NCBI GenBank assembly: GCA_016295225.1
Contig: JAEDLP010000009.1
Location: forward strand, 1-23,567
DNA from: Oscillospiraceae bacterium
Lineage (GTDB): Bacteria; Bacillota; Clostridia; Oscillospirales; Oscillospiraceae
DNA: 23,567 nucleotides
Direction of reading: 5' to 3'
The position numbers and the translations under genes were made by a program. Below, one piece after another: positions 13,779 to 21,173 of this stretch. Within the stretch, counting starts at the first letter, position 1. Every line of letters begins with the position of its first letter. Below the pieces are notes generated by a model that did no database searches, was not told the origin of the DNA, and was given only the letters and a program-made list of their open reading frames with translations.

Positions 13779-14486
13779 ATGGCCACCCCCACAACCCGAT
13801 CCAAACCCAGCGGCAGCCGCCAGGCCGGCCGACGGCAGTCCGACAGCCGCCCGCACACCAGCGGCAGTCGGAAAGCCCCCCGCAGACGGCGTAGGAAACG
13901 CCAGTTCCCCCTGATCCCGGTGATCGGGTTCCTGTGCTTCCTGGTGGTGGCCGGGCTCATCATGAACCTGACCACCCTGGGCCAGATGCTCAAGCTGGGC
14001 CGGGACCATGTCCCCCGCTGGGTGGACGTGCAGATTCTGGCTGAAACCAGCGGCGGCCGCCGGATGGAAAATCTGGAGGGGGTGGAGGATATTGCCATCC
14101 ACTACGTGGGCAACCCGGGCTCCACCGCCCAGCAGAACCACGACTTCTTCGACCAACCGGAGACCCAGGTCAGCGCCCACTTCCTGGTGGGCCTTGACGG
14201 CGAGATCATCCAGTGCATCCCCATGGATGAACGCTCTGCCGCCACCAATGACCGCAACATCAACACCATCTCCATCGAGGTCTGTCACCCGGACGCCACA
14301 GGCCAGTTCAACCAGGCCACCTATGACGCCCTGGTGAAGCTCACCGCCTGGCTGTGCGACTACTGCAATATCGGCCGGGACCATGTGATCCGCCACTACG
14401 ACGTGACAGGGAAGCCCTGCCCCCTGTACTTCGTGGACCACCCCGACGCCTGGGAGCAGTTCCTGGCGGACGTCAAAAGCTACTAA
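13779..14486 (+). CDS. Membrane-anchored N-acetylmuramoyl-L-alanine amidase (Amidase_2/PGRP fold)
   Basis: This 235-residue protein should cleave the bond between N-acetylmuramate and L-alanine in peptidoglycan. Residues 1-42 are very basic and Ser/Arg rich (SGSR occurs twice, then RRRRRKR). One membrane helix (about 43-64, PLIPVIGFLCFLVVAGLIM) follows, so the topology should be N-in with the catalytic domain outside. The Amidase_2 domain (about 83-230) shows the zinc ligands H108 (IAIHYVG), H206 (IRHYDVTGK) and C214 (KPCP), plus K212, as in T7 lysozyme-like enzymes. AAAGGAGG lies 8 bases before ATG. It sits 30 bases after the aminopeptidase gene and ends before a bidirectional terminator. 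The unusual feature is the long cationic cytoplasmic tail instead of a signal peptide. Wall turnover or sporulation is possible. Confidence 0.9.
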   Translation: MATPTTRSKPSGSRQAGRRQSDSRPHTSGSRKAPRRRRRKRQFPLIPVIGFLCFLVVAGLIMNLTTLGQMLKLGRDHVPRWVDVQILAETSGGRRMENLEGVEDIAIHYVGNPGSTAQQNHDFFDQPETQVSAHFLVGLDGEIIQCIPMDERSAATNDRNINTISIEVCHPDATGQFNQATYDALVKLTAWLCDYCNIGRDHVIRHYDVTGKPCPLYFVDHPDAWEQFLADVKSY

Positions 14487-14525
14487 GAATCAGAATTTTT
14501 TTGGAATATCACCCACCCTGCCAAC

Positions 14526-14560
14526 AAAAAACCAGAGTCCCCTTCGGGACTCTGGTTTTT
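14526..14560. terminator. Bidirectional terminator between amidase and acetyltransferase genes
   Basis: A perfect 10-bp stem, CCAGAGTCCC (14532-14541) with GGGACTCTGG (14546-14555) and loop CTTC, is flanked by AAAAAA on the left and TTTTT on the right, so it serves both converging genes. Confidence 0.93.
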
Positions 14561-14575
14561 ACGTTGTGCCAGCTT

Positions 14576-15004
14576 TTACAGATAGTAATCGAAGCCGTAG
14601 CAGCTCTTCTCGAAGCCGTAGATCTCATAGAACCGGTGGGCCTGGGTCCGGGGCATGCCGGAATCCAGCACCAGAGCCTTGCAGCCTCTCTCCTTGGCCA
14701 GCTCCTTGGCGTGATCCATGAGCTTCACGCCGTTGCCCTTGCCCCGCTCGTCCTCGTTGGTGATGATGCTGGAGACGTAGCAGGTCATGCCGGACAGCCA
14801 GAAGGTGTTGAAGTAGGCCCCGTGGCAGAAGCCGTGGTACTCGTCCCCGTCCATCAGGAAGAAGGCGAAGCTGTTCTCGTCGGCCAGCACGTCGGCGTAA
14901 ACCTTGCGGATCACTTCCTTGTCGTAGGTGTTGTAGGTCCAGAGTTTTTCGATGTAGTCAAAGGCCACGTCGAAATCAGCCATGGTTGCGTTCTTGAATT
15001 CCAT
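14576..15004 (-). CDS. GNAT-family N-acetyltransferase
   Basis: This 142-residue protein has the GNAT fold. The acetyl-CoA pyrophosphate loop is motif A, ERGKGNGVKLMDHAKELAKERG (86-107, with R87, G90 and G92 in the R-x-x-G-x-G pattern), and the C-terminal motif B is AHRFYEIYGFEK. It transfers an acetyl group to an unknown amine; small stand-alone GNATs cannot be assigned a substrate by sequence. A longer frame starts at 15025, but GGAGGT about 9 bases before 15004 and the fold both support MEFKNATMADFD. It has its own promoter (15045-15073) and a shared terminator, hence a single-gene unit, divergent from the flavoprotein gene. Confidence 0.88.
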   Translation of the reverse strand: MEFKNATMADFDVAFDYIEKLWTYNTYDKEVIRKVYADVLADENSFAFFLMDGDEYHGFCHGAYFNTFWLSGMTCYVSSIITNEDERGKGNGVKLMDHAKELAKERGCKALVLDSGMPRTQAHRFYEIYGFEKSCYGFDYYL

Positions 15005-15044
15005 AAAAAGATACCTCCATTCCAAAATAGCTTCCCTGTTTTAT

Positions 15045-15073
15045 AGTATACTCCCGCCAACCGAGTTTTTCAA
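15045..15073 (-). promoter_or_regulatory. Promoter of the GNAT gene
   Basis: On the minus strand TTGAAA (15068-15073) and TATACT (15045-15050) are separated by 17 bases, about 40 bases before the chosen start. Confidence 0.72.
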
Positions 15074-15105
15074 CACATTTCCATAAACCGTCGGTGTTCC
15101 CCCGA

Positions 15106-15134
15106 TTGACCTTTCCCCACAAACTTGCTATCAT
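15106..15134 (+). promoter_or_regulatory. Promoter of the nitronate monooxygenase-like gene
   Basis: TTGACC (15106-15111) and TATCAT (15129-15134) are separated by 17 bases, 34 bases before the ATG. The in-frame ATG at 15133 overlaps this -10 box, which supports the later start at 15169. Confidence 0.72.
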
Positions 15135-15168
15135 GGAGAAAACAAATCGAATACAAGAAGGTACTGCC

Positions 15169-16134
15169 ATGAAAACCAGAATCACCGATCTTTTCGGCAT
15201 CGAATATCCCATCATCCAGGGAGCCATGCAGTGGCTGTCCAAGCCCAAGCTGGCCGCCGCCGTGTCCAACGCCGGGGGCCTCGGCACCATCAACATGACC
15301 ACCTACGACACCCCCGAGGCCTTCCAGGAGGACATCCGGCTGCTGAAAACCCTCACCGACAAGCCCTTCTGCGTGAACCTCTCCCTGCTGCCTGACACCA
15401 AGCCCGACGGCCCCATCAAGGGCTTTCTCCAGGCCATCGTGGACGAGAAGGTCCGCATCGTGGAGACCGCCGGCAGCAGCCCCAAGCCCTTCATGGATCT
15501 GCTCAAGAGCAACGGCTGCGTGGTGATGCACAAGATCCCCGACTCCCGCTTCGCCCACACGGCGGAGGAAGTGGGCTGCGACGCCGTCTGCATCGTGGGC
15601 TACGAGGGGGGCGGCCACCCCGGCATGGCAGGCGTGGGCTCCATGGTCCAGTGGCCCCTGGCTCTGGAGCGTTGCTCCATCCCCGTGGTGGGAGCCGGCG
15701 GCGTCTGCGACGGCCGGACCCTGTACGCGGCCCTGGCCATGGGCCTGGACGGCGTCATGGTGGGCACCCGCTTTATGATGGCGGAGGAGACCGAGATCGG
15801 CCCCAACCTGCGCCAGTTCGTCATGGACTCCAGGGAGACCGACACTGTCCTCACCCAGATGAGCATCCGCAACGCCCTGCGGTCCATCAAGACCCAGGGA
15901 GCCCTGGACATCATCGAGTTTGAAAAAACCAACCCCACCTTCGAGGAGCTCTACCCCATGATCAAGGGTACAGTCACCAAGGCCGCCTTTGAGAGCGATA
16001 ACCCCCAGGCCGCTCAGATCGCCATGGGCCAGGTCCTGGGCCGCATCCACGATGTAAAACCCGCCGGCCAGATCATCCGGGAGATGGTGGCCGAGTTCCA
16101 GGCCCTCCACCAGCGGGTCAACGACATGCTTTGA
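15169..16134 (+). CDS. Nitronate monooxygenase/FabK-like FMN protein
   Basis: This 321-residue TIM-barrel flavoprotein belongs to the 2-nitropropane dioxygenase/FabK superfamily. The FMN site is built from PIIQGAMQWLS (14-24) with SNAGGLGTIN (33-42), GYEGGGHPG (144-152) with the conserved H150, VVGAGGVCDG, and GLDGVMVGTRFMM. Members either oxidise nitronates, such as the toxin propionate-3-nitronate, or reduce enoyl-ACP (FabK). No fatty-acid synthesis gene is adjacent and the gene stands alone, so the broader name is safer than fabK. The start is at 15169, preceded only by a weak AAGAAGG site. A strong terminator follows at 16162. Expected to be cytoplasmic and FMN-dependent. Confidence 0.85.
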   Translation: MKTRITDLFGIEYPIIQGAMQWLSKPKLAAAVSNAGGLGTINMTTYDTPEAFQEDIRLLKTLTDKPFCVNLSLLPDTKPDGPIKGFLQAIVDEKVRIVETAGSSPKPFMDLLKSNGCVVMHKIPDSRFAHTAEEVGCDAVCIVGYEGGGHPGMAGVGSMVQWPLALERCSIPVVGAGGVCDGRTLYAALAMGLDGVMVGTRFMMAEETEIGPNLRQFVMDSRETDTVLTQMSIRNALRSIKTQGALDIIEFEKTNPTFEELYPMIKGTVTKAAFESDNPQAAQIAMGQVLGRIHDVKPAGQIIREMVAEFQALHQRVNDML

Positions 16135-16161
16135 TTTTGACCGGCCCTCAATGAACCCTCC

Positions 16162-16200
16162 AGAAAGCCTCCCTTGTTGTTCAGGGGAGGCTTTCTCTCT
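16162..16200 (+). terminator. Terminator after the flavoprotein gene
   Basis: A perfect 12-bp stem, AGAAAGCCTCCC (16162-16173) with GGGAGGCTTTCT (16185-16196), is followed by CTCTTG rather than a clean U-tract. The next promoter begins directly after it, at 16200. Confidence 0.8.
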
Positions 16201-16228
16201 TGCCCAGTTCGACAAACTGTGATATGAT
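16200..16228 (+). promoter_or_regulatory. Promoter of the methyltransferase/MTHFR fusion gene
   Basis: TTGCCC (16200-16205) and TATGAT (16223-16228) are 17 bases apart. The leader is about 40 bases, too short for a SAM riboswitch or a T-box. Confidence 0.6.
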
Positions 16229-16272
16229 ATCTCAATCAACCTATCATTTTACTTTGTAAGAGGGGATCATCG

Positions 16273-18042
16273 ATGACACAGTCCGTCAAAACCGCCCTGA
16301 GCCGCCGCCTGACCCAGCAGAAACTGCTCTTTGACGGGGCCTTCGGCACCTATTACGCCCAGCTCTTCGACACCCGGGAGCTGCCCGAGCTGGCCAACAC
16401 CCTCCACCCGGAGCGGGTCCTCCAGATCCACCGGGATTACATCGAGGCCGGCGCCCAGCTCATCCGCACCAACACCTTCGCCGCCAACACCTTCTCTCTG
16501 GATCTGCCCTGGGAGGCCATCCGGGAGAACCTCCGCCAGGGCTACCGTCTGGCCAAAGAGGCCGCCCGGGGGAAGGACGTCCAGGTGGCCGCCGACATCG
16601 GCCAGATCCCCTACGACAGCCGCTCCAACCGGGGAGCCGTGGCCAGCGAGTACCTGGAGCTCTGCCGGACCTTCCTGGAGGAAGGGGCCGACTGCTTCGT
16701 CTTCGAGACCCTGGCCGACCTGGAGGACCTCCGGGATGCCATCGCCCTGGTGGGGGACAAGGCCTTTGTGGTGGTTCAGTTCTCCGTGAACCAGTTCGGC
16801 TACAGCCACGCCGGGCTCAGCGCCCGGAAGCTCATCCAGCGGGCCGAGGAGATCCCCCAAATCGACGCCGTGGGCTTCAATTGTGGCGTCGGCCCCGGCC
16901 ACATGCAAAAAATCATCCGGGAGGTCCCCTTCCACGGGAAAAAGTTCCGCACCGCCCTGCCCAACGCCGGCTATCCCCAGTACATCAGCAACCGCATGAT
17001 CTTTCACGACCGGAACATCGACTACTTCGCCGACAAGGTCCAAGACATGGCCCGGGACGGAGCCGACCTGCTGGGGGGCTGCTGCGGCACCACCCCGGCC
17101 CACATCCGGGCCCTGCGGGACAGCCTCTCCCTGACCCAGCCCAAGCGTCCCCCGGTCATTCCCATCCCCACCCCCAGAACGGCCCCCAAGGAGAACCACG
17201 CTTTCTTCGCCGGGAAGGAGGGCAAAAAACTCATCGCCGTGGAGCTTGCCCCGCCAGTGGGCAGCGACGACAAGGCCCTCATGGACGCCGCCCACCTGCT
17301 GCAAAAGAGCGGTGTAGACGTGCTGACCTTCCCGGACTCCCCCTCGGGCCGCACCCGGGCAGACTCTATCCTCATGGCCGAAAAGGTGGCCCGGGAGACC
17401 GGCATGCAGGTCATGCCCCACATCTGCTGCCGGGACAAGAACGCCATCGCCATGCGCTCCCAGCTTCTGGGGGCCTATCTGAACCACATTGACAACTTCC
17501 TGGTGATCACCGGCGACCCCATCCCCTCCCTGGTGCGCAACAGCGTCAAGAGCGTGTTCAACTTCGACTCCGTGGGGCTTATGGGCATCCTCAACGACAT
17601 GAATGAGGACCAGTTCGCCGCCGCCCCCATCACCTACGGTGGGGCGGTGAACCAGAGCCGGAAGAACCTGGACTTTGAAATCAGCCGGGTGAAGAAAAAG
17701 ATGGCCGCCGGGGCCTCCTTCTTCCTCTCCCAACCAGCCTCCACCAAGGAGAGCATCCACCGGCTCCGCCGGGTGAAGTCCGAGACCGGCGCCCGCATCC
17801 TCTGCGGCATCATGCCCTTCGTGAGTCTGAAAAACGCCCTCTTCATCAAGAACGAGATGACCGGCATCCAGGTCACCGACGAGGTCCTGGCCCGCTACCG
17901 CCCGGACATGACCCGGGAGGAGGGCGAGGCCGCCGGGGTCCGGCTGGCCCGGGAGATGATGGCCCTGTCGGCCGACTTCGCCGACGGCTACTATTTCTCC
18001 TTCCCCTTCAACCGGGTGAGCATGCTGGAGAAGATTCTGTAG
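16273..18042 (+). CDS. Bifunctional homocysteine S-methyltransferase/methylenetetrahydrofolate reductase
   Basis: This 589-residue fusion, like B. subtilis YitJ, couples reduction of 5,10-methylene-THF to 5-methyl-THF with methyl transfer to homocysteine, giving methionine. Residues 1-287 form a homocysteine-binding barrel: DGAFGTY (21-27), RTNTF (65-69) and the zinc cysteines C204 (GFNCGVGPGHM), C270 and C271 (LLGGCCGTTPAHIRAL). A Pro-rich linker (about 288-307) leads to the FAD-binding MTHFR barrel (about 315-589), with the catalytic E324 (IAVELAPP) and ITGDP (412-416). The B12 and activation domains of MetH are absent. AGAGGGGAT precedes ATG at 16273. It is a single-gene unit with its own promoter and hairpins downstream. 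Both domains look intact. The methyl-transfer activity of YitJ-like proteins without B12 is less well documented than their reductase activity (family knowledge). Confidence 0.92.
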   Translation: MTQSVKTALSRRLTQQKLLFDGAFGTYYAQLFDTRELPELANTLHPERVLQIHRDYIEAGAQLIRTNTFAANTFSLDLPWEAIRENLRQGYRLAKEAARGKDVQVAADIGQIPYDSRSNRGAVASEYLELCRTFLEEGADCFVFETLADLEDLRDAIALVGDKAFVVVQFSVNQFGYSHAGLSARKLIQRAEEIPQIDAVGFNCGVGPGHMQKIIREVPFHGKKFRTALPNAGYPQYISNRMIFHDRNIDYFADKVQDMARDGADLLGGCCGTTPAHIRALRDSLSLTQPKRPPVIPIPTPRTAPKENHAFFAGKEGKKLIAVELAPPVGSDDKALMDAAHLLQKSGVDVLTFPDSPSGRTRADSILMAEKVARETGMQVMPHICCRDKNAIAMRSQLLGAYLNHIDNFLVITGDPIPSLVRNSVKSVFNFDSVGLMGILNDMNEDQFAAAPITYGGAVNQSRKNLDFEISRVKKKMAAGASFFLSQPASTKESIHRLRRVKSETGARILCGIMPFVSLKNALFIKNEMTGIQVTDEVLARYRPDMTREEGEAAGVRLAREMMALSADFADGYYFSFPFNRVSMLEKIL

Positions 18043-18120
18043 CCTTGGTCTACTCATGTATAAGTGTGGATACCCTCTATTCCCCTCTGTCAGAAAAGGC
18101 TTTGCCCTTTTCGACAAGCA

Positions 18121-18156
18121 GAAACCCGGCTGCCATTTCATATGCAGCCGGGTTTC
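18121..18156. repeat. Long intergenic hairpin
   Basis: GAAACCCGGCTGC (18121-18133) and its exact complement (18144-18156) form a 13-bp stem with a 10-base loop. It has no U-tract on either side but is flanked by TCGACA on both sides. A smaller AAAAGG/CCTTTT hairpin precedes it at about 18094-18111. Confidence 0.7.
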
Positions 18157-18166
18157 TCGACAGACT

Positions 18167-18206
18167 GCTCCCGTGCACGTTTTCATGCACGGGAGCTATA
18201 TTTTTC
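18167..18206 (+). terminator. Terminator after the fusion gene
   Basis: An 11-bp stem, GCTCCCGTGCA (18167-18177) with TGCACGGGAGC (18186-18196), is followed by TATATTTTT on the plus strand. It overlaps the last bases of the opposing SLH gene and may help insulate the two convergent units. No U-tract is present in the minus direction. Confidence 0.75.
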
Positions 18207-19257
18207 AGAAAATGTCGCCGTATTTCCCACCGTAGCCGATGATGTAATAGGGCATGATGAAGAGTTCCCCCACCTGGGTGTTGTCAGCCAGGGTCCCAGT
18301 GCAGCGGAACTTAAAGTCCAGGACCGGATAGGTCTGACCACCGTCCTCCACGGTCCGGGAGGCAGCCGCCAGGGCCGCGCTCTCGTCGTAGGTCAGGCAG
18401 ACCAGGGCAAAAGCGTCGGGCAGAGAGACGTTGATCCCCTCGGACTTGGTCAGGTCTTTGCAGAGCTGTTTCACAGCGGCGGGGGTGGAGTACTGCTCCA
18501 CCTGGCAGGTCACGCCGTTGACGGTGACGCTGTCCACCACGAACTTCTTGTAGACCTCAGGGCTCTTGTCCGCCTTGTTGAAGGCGAAGACCATCTTGTT
18601 GGGCATGCACAGAAGGCTCTCCTCCTGCCACAGACAGCGTTGGGTGTCGTCTCGGACCCCCAGGGTCTCCCGGAGGGTCTTGTCCGCCTCCTTGGGCTTT
18701 ACGTCCAAGGCGTTGACGGAGATCACCGCCACGTCGCCCCGGTCAAAGTCCCGGTTGGTCTCTCCGTTGTAGCTGCCGTCGGTGAAGCCCAGCTTGTCCG
18801 ACATAATCCAGGCGGCGTCCCAGTCAAAGTCCTCCCCGGACTGATAGCCCAGGGCCCGGAGGACGAAGGTCAGGTACTCCGTGGCGCTGATGGGGGTGTT
18901 GGGGTCGAAAACGGTCTCGCTGCGGCCGGTAGCCAAGCCGTTGGCGTAGGCATAGCCCACGTAGGACTTGGCCCAGTCGGGCACATCCCGGAAGGGAGCA
19001 GTCCAGGTCTCCGCCAGGGCCGCCTCCTCCTGCCCCAGCAGGCGGACCAGCATGGTCACCCCCTGGGCCCGGGTGGGGGCCTTGTCCAGTGCAAAGACCG
19101 GAAAGCCCTGGTCATCGACACCGGTACCCTGGAAAAGCCCCATGTTGTAGAGCGTCCAGGCAGCGGCGGTTTCTGTGTCGGAGTCCGCAGCGAAAGCGGG
19201 AACGGCCAGGGCCAGGGTCAAAACCAGGGCCAGGGTCAGGGACAGCAGCTTTTTCAT
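18205..19257 (-). CDS. Secreted SLH-domain protein with an unassigned C-terminal domain
   Basis: The 350-residue protein has a clear signal peptide (KK, then LSLTLALVLTLALAVPAFA; cleavage near residue 23). SLH-type repeats follow at about 27-80 (NMGLFQGTG, PTRAQGVTMLVRLLG) and 86-139 (FRDVPDWAKSYVGYAYANGLATG, ISATEYLTFVLRALGY), with a degenerate third at about 145-200. SLH domains usually attach proteins to pyruvylated cell-wall polymers. Residues 205-350 match nothing I recognise; they contain a few cysteines and end in YIIGYGGKYGDIF. ATG at 19263 is also in frame, but AAAGGAG (19265-19271) touches it, while 19257 is spaced correctly at 7 bases. It starts 34 bases after the binding-protein gene of the ABC transporter, so it is likely the last gene of that operon and may assist uptake at the surface (inference). 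Confidence 0.88.
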   Translation of the reverse strand: MKKLLSLTLALVLTLALAVPAFAADSDTETAAAWTLYNMGLFQGTGVDDQGFPVFALDKAPTRAQGVTMLVRLLGQEEAALAETWTAPFRDVPDWAKSYVGYAYANGLATGRSETVFDPNTPISATEYLTFVLRALGYQSGEDFDWDAAWIMSDKLGFTDGSYNGETNRDFDRGDVAVISVNALDVKPKEADKTLRETLGVRDDTQRCLWQEESLLCMPNKMVFAFNKADKSPEVYKKFVVDSVTVNGVTCQVEQYSTPAAVKQLCKDLTKSEGINVSLPDAFALVCLTYDESAALAAASRTVEDGGQTYPVLDFKFRCTGTLADNTQVGELFIMPYYIIGYGGKYGDIF

Positions 19258-19291
19258 CGCCATTCTCCTTTGATCGCAATGGTTGCGCAGA

Positions 19292-20341
19292 TTACTTCAG
19301 GTTCTCCCAGGCCTTATCCAGGAAGGTCTCGTCATAGACCTGGTCCTCGGTCAGGTCGCCAGAGATGCCGCCGGCCAGCTTGGTCAGGTTCAGAGCGGAC
19401 TGGAAGCCGGACTCGGTGTGGTAGCCGGTGTAGCTGGTGATGCCCCGCTCCTTGTCGTACTGGGCGTCATAGAGCAGCTCTTCCTCGGCGCCCTCAAAGA
19501 GGGGCAGCAGGTTCTCGGCGATCTCCTCGGGGGTAGCGTTCTCCATCCACTGCATGGCCTTGGCCACGGCATTCATGACCTTCTGGACGGTTTCGGGGTT
19601 GGCGGAGAGGTACTCGTCAGAGGTCATCAGAATGAAGAGTTCATAGCTGGCGGAGCCGATGATGTCCTCGATGACGGCGTCGTCGGTGCCATCCACGATG
19701 ACCTGGCCACCGTTGTCCAGCAGAGCCTTGGCGCCCCAGGGGTTTGTTGCCACAGCACCCTGAAGCTCACCGGCCTGGATGGCGGCGGCGTAGCCCACGC
19801 TGGCCATGGTGATAACGGACACGTCGGTCTCCGGGGTCAGGCCGGCGTAGTTCATGCAGGCCATGGCAAAGGAGTAGGGGCCGCCGCTGGTGTTCACGCC
19901 GCCGGCCACGATACCGCCCCGAAGAGACTCCAGGGTGGTGTAGTCCTCGGTGGCACCGACGAGGGAATAGGGGTACTTCTGGCTGGTGGAGGCCAGAACC
20001 TTGGCCCCCTGGCCCTTCTCGTTGACCATCAGAGCGGACTCAATGCCCACCAGGGTGAACTGAGCGTCGCCGGAGAAGAGGGCAGCATAGGGCGGGGTGC
20101 CGCTGACAGACTGGAACTCCACCTCCAGGCCTTCCTCGGCAAAGTAGCCCAGGGTCTGGGCCAGGTAGACGGGAGCCCAGTGGTAACCGCGGACGGGCTC
20201 GGTGATGACGATCTTCTCCAGGTCGCCGGTCTGCTCGGTCTGGGTAGTCTCTTCCGGGGCGGGTTCCTCGGCGGCGCCGCCGCAGGCACACAGACCCAGA
20301 GCCATGACCAGAGCCAGCAAGAGTGCAAGATACTTCTTCAT
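19292..20341 (-). CDS. ABC transporter substrate-binding lipoprotein (NMT1/SsuA-like)
   Basis: This 349-residue lipoprotein has the signal KKYLALLLALVMALGLCAC with lipobox LCAC, lipidated at C20, then an acidic Ala/Pro/Glu linker. The mature part is a periplasmic-binding type 2 fold of the NMT1/THI5/SsuA class: PVRGYHWAPVYLAQTLGYFAEEGL, FTLVGIESALM and GGPYSFAMACMNYAGL. Relatives bind sulfonates, nitrate, pyrimidine precursors of thiamine, or aromatic and aliphatic carboxylates; the ligand is not readable. GGAGAT before ATG 20341 fixes the start; an upstream extension to 20458 would run into the permease gene. It follows the permease by 70 bases. The acyl-CoA synthetase at the head of the cluster hints at a carboxylate ligand (inference). 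Confidence 0.9.
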   Translation of the reverse strand: MKKYLALLLALVMALGLCACGGAAEEPAPEETTQTEQTGDLEKIVITEPVRGYHWAPVYLAQTLGYFAEEGLEVEFQSVSGTPPYAALFSGDAQFTLVGIESALMVNEKGQGAKVLASTSQKYPYSLVGATEDYTTLESLRGGIVAGGVNTSGGPYSFAMACMNYAGLTPETDVSVITMASVGYAAAIQAGELQGAVATNPWGAKALLDNGGQVIVDGTDDAVIEDIIGSASYELFILMTSDEYLSANPETVQKVMNAVAKAMQWMENATPEEIAENLLPLFEGAEEELLYDAQYDKERGITSYTGYHTESGFQSALNLTKLAGGISGDLTEDQVYDETFLDKAWENLK

Positions 20342-20411
20342 GGGTAAAATCTCCTTCTGAAATGTTTTTATCACAGCCGCGGAAGCGGATATGAACGATA
20401 CGGTTTTGGGG

Positions 20412-21173
20412 TCATCGCCAACGGAGCAGCCGGTGCTCCAGCAGCCGGACGACACCATCCAGCAAAACCACGATGCAGATGATGACCGCCACGCAGCACA
20501 GGACCCGGCTCACGTCATACCGCTGACTGGCCGCCGCCAGCACCCAGCCCATGCCCTTGCCGGCCCCCAGGTACTCTCCCACGATGGCCCCGGAGATGGA
20601 CAGACCCAGGCCGGTCCGCAGGCTGGTGAGGAGCCAGGGCAGACTGCCCGGCCAGATCACCTTAGTCATCACCTGCCGCCGGGTCCCTCCCAGCAGCTCC
20701 ACCGCCGTGACCAGTTCCCGCTCCACACCGCGGACGCCGGAGAACAAGTTGAAGGCGAAGATGAAAAAGACCATCAGGGCGGACATGACCACCTTGGACT
20801 TTAGGCCGATGCCGAACCAGATGATGAGCAGAGGCCCCAGGGCCAGCTTGGGCAAGCCGTTGAGGCCGGTCATCAGGGGCATGAGGGCCCGGCTCAGCCG
20901 GGGGTGGACCCCCAGGGCCAGACCGGTCAAAGTGCCCAGCACACCTCCCAGGAGGAGGCCCAGACCAGCCTCCTTCGCCGTCACCGACAGGTGGAGGGCC
21001 AGGGTTCCGTTGGCCAGCATCTCTAAAAATTCCACCCAGATCAGGCTGGGGCTGCTGAAAAAGAACACGTCCACATGACCAGCAGCCGCCGCCCACTCCC
21101 AGACCCCAAAGCCCAGGGCCAGGACCACTGCCGTCCACAGGCCGGGGTTCACGGAACCCGTGGGTTTCTTCAT
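20412..21173 (-). CDS. ABC transporter permease (SsuC/TauC-like)
   Basis: This 253-residue protein has about six membrane helices and belongs to the BPD_transp_1 superfamily. The cytoplasmic EAA loop that contacts the ATPase reads ELLGGTRRQVMTKVIWPGSLPWLLTSLRTGLGLS, and IVGEYLGAGKGMGWVL is typical of the sulfonate/taurine/nitrate branch. ATG at 21173 overlaps the stop of the ATPase gene as ATGA, so the two are translationally coupled; a longer frame from 21413 is only out-of-frame ATPase sequence. It probably works as a homodimer with the ATPase and lipoprotein encoded beside it. Confidence 0.93.
   Translation of the reverse strand: MKKPTGSVNPGLWTAVVLALGFGVWEWAAAAGHVDVFFFSSPSLIWVEFLEMLANGTLALHLSVTAKEAGLGLLLGGVLGTLTGLALGVHPRLSRALMPLMTGLNGLPKLALGPLLIIWFGIGLKSKVVMSALMVFFIFAFNLFSGVRGVERELVTAVELLGGTRRQVMTKVIWPGSLPWLLTSLRTGLGLSISGAIVGEYLGAGKGMGWVLAAASQRYDVSRVLCCVAVIICIVVLLDGVVRLLEHRLLRWR

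Noticed and set aside
16206..16272. SAM riboswitch before the methyltransferase/MTHFR gene
   Set aside because: Only about 40 bases lie between the predicted start site and the ATG, and no S-box motifs are present.
16267..18186. 639-codon frame antisense to the methyltransferase/MTHFR gene
   Set aside because: Same codon-bias artefact; the opposite strand encodes two intact enzyme domains and this frame has no recognisable domain or ribosome site.
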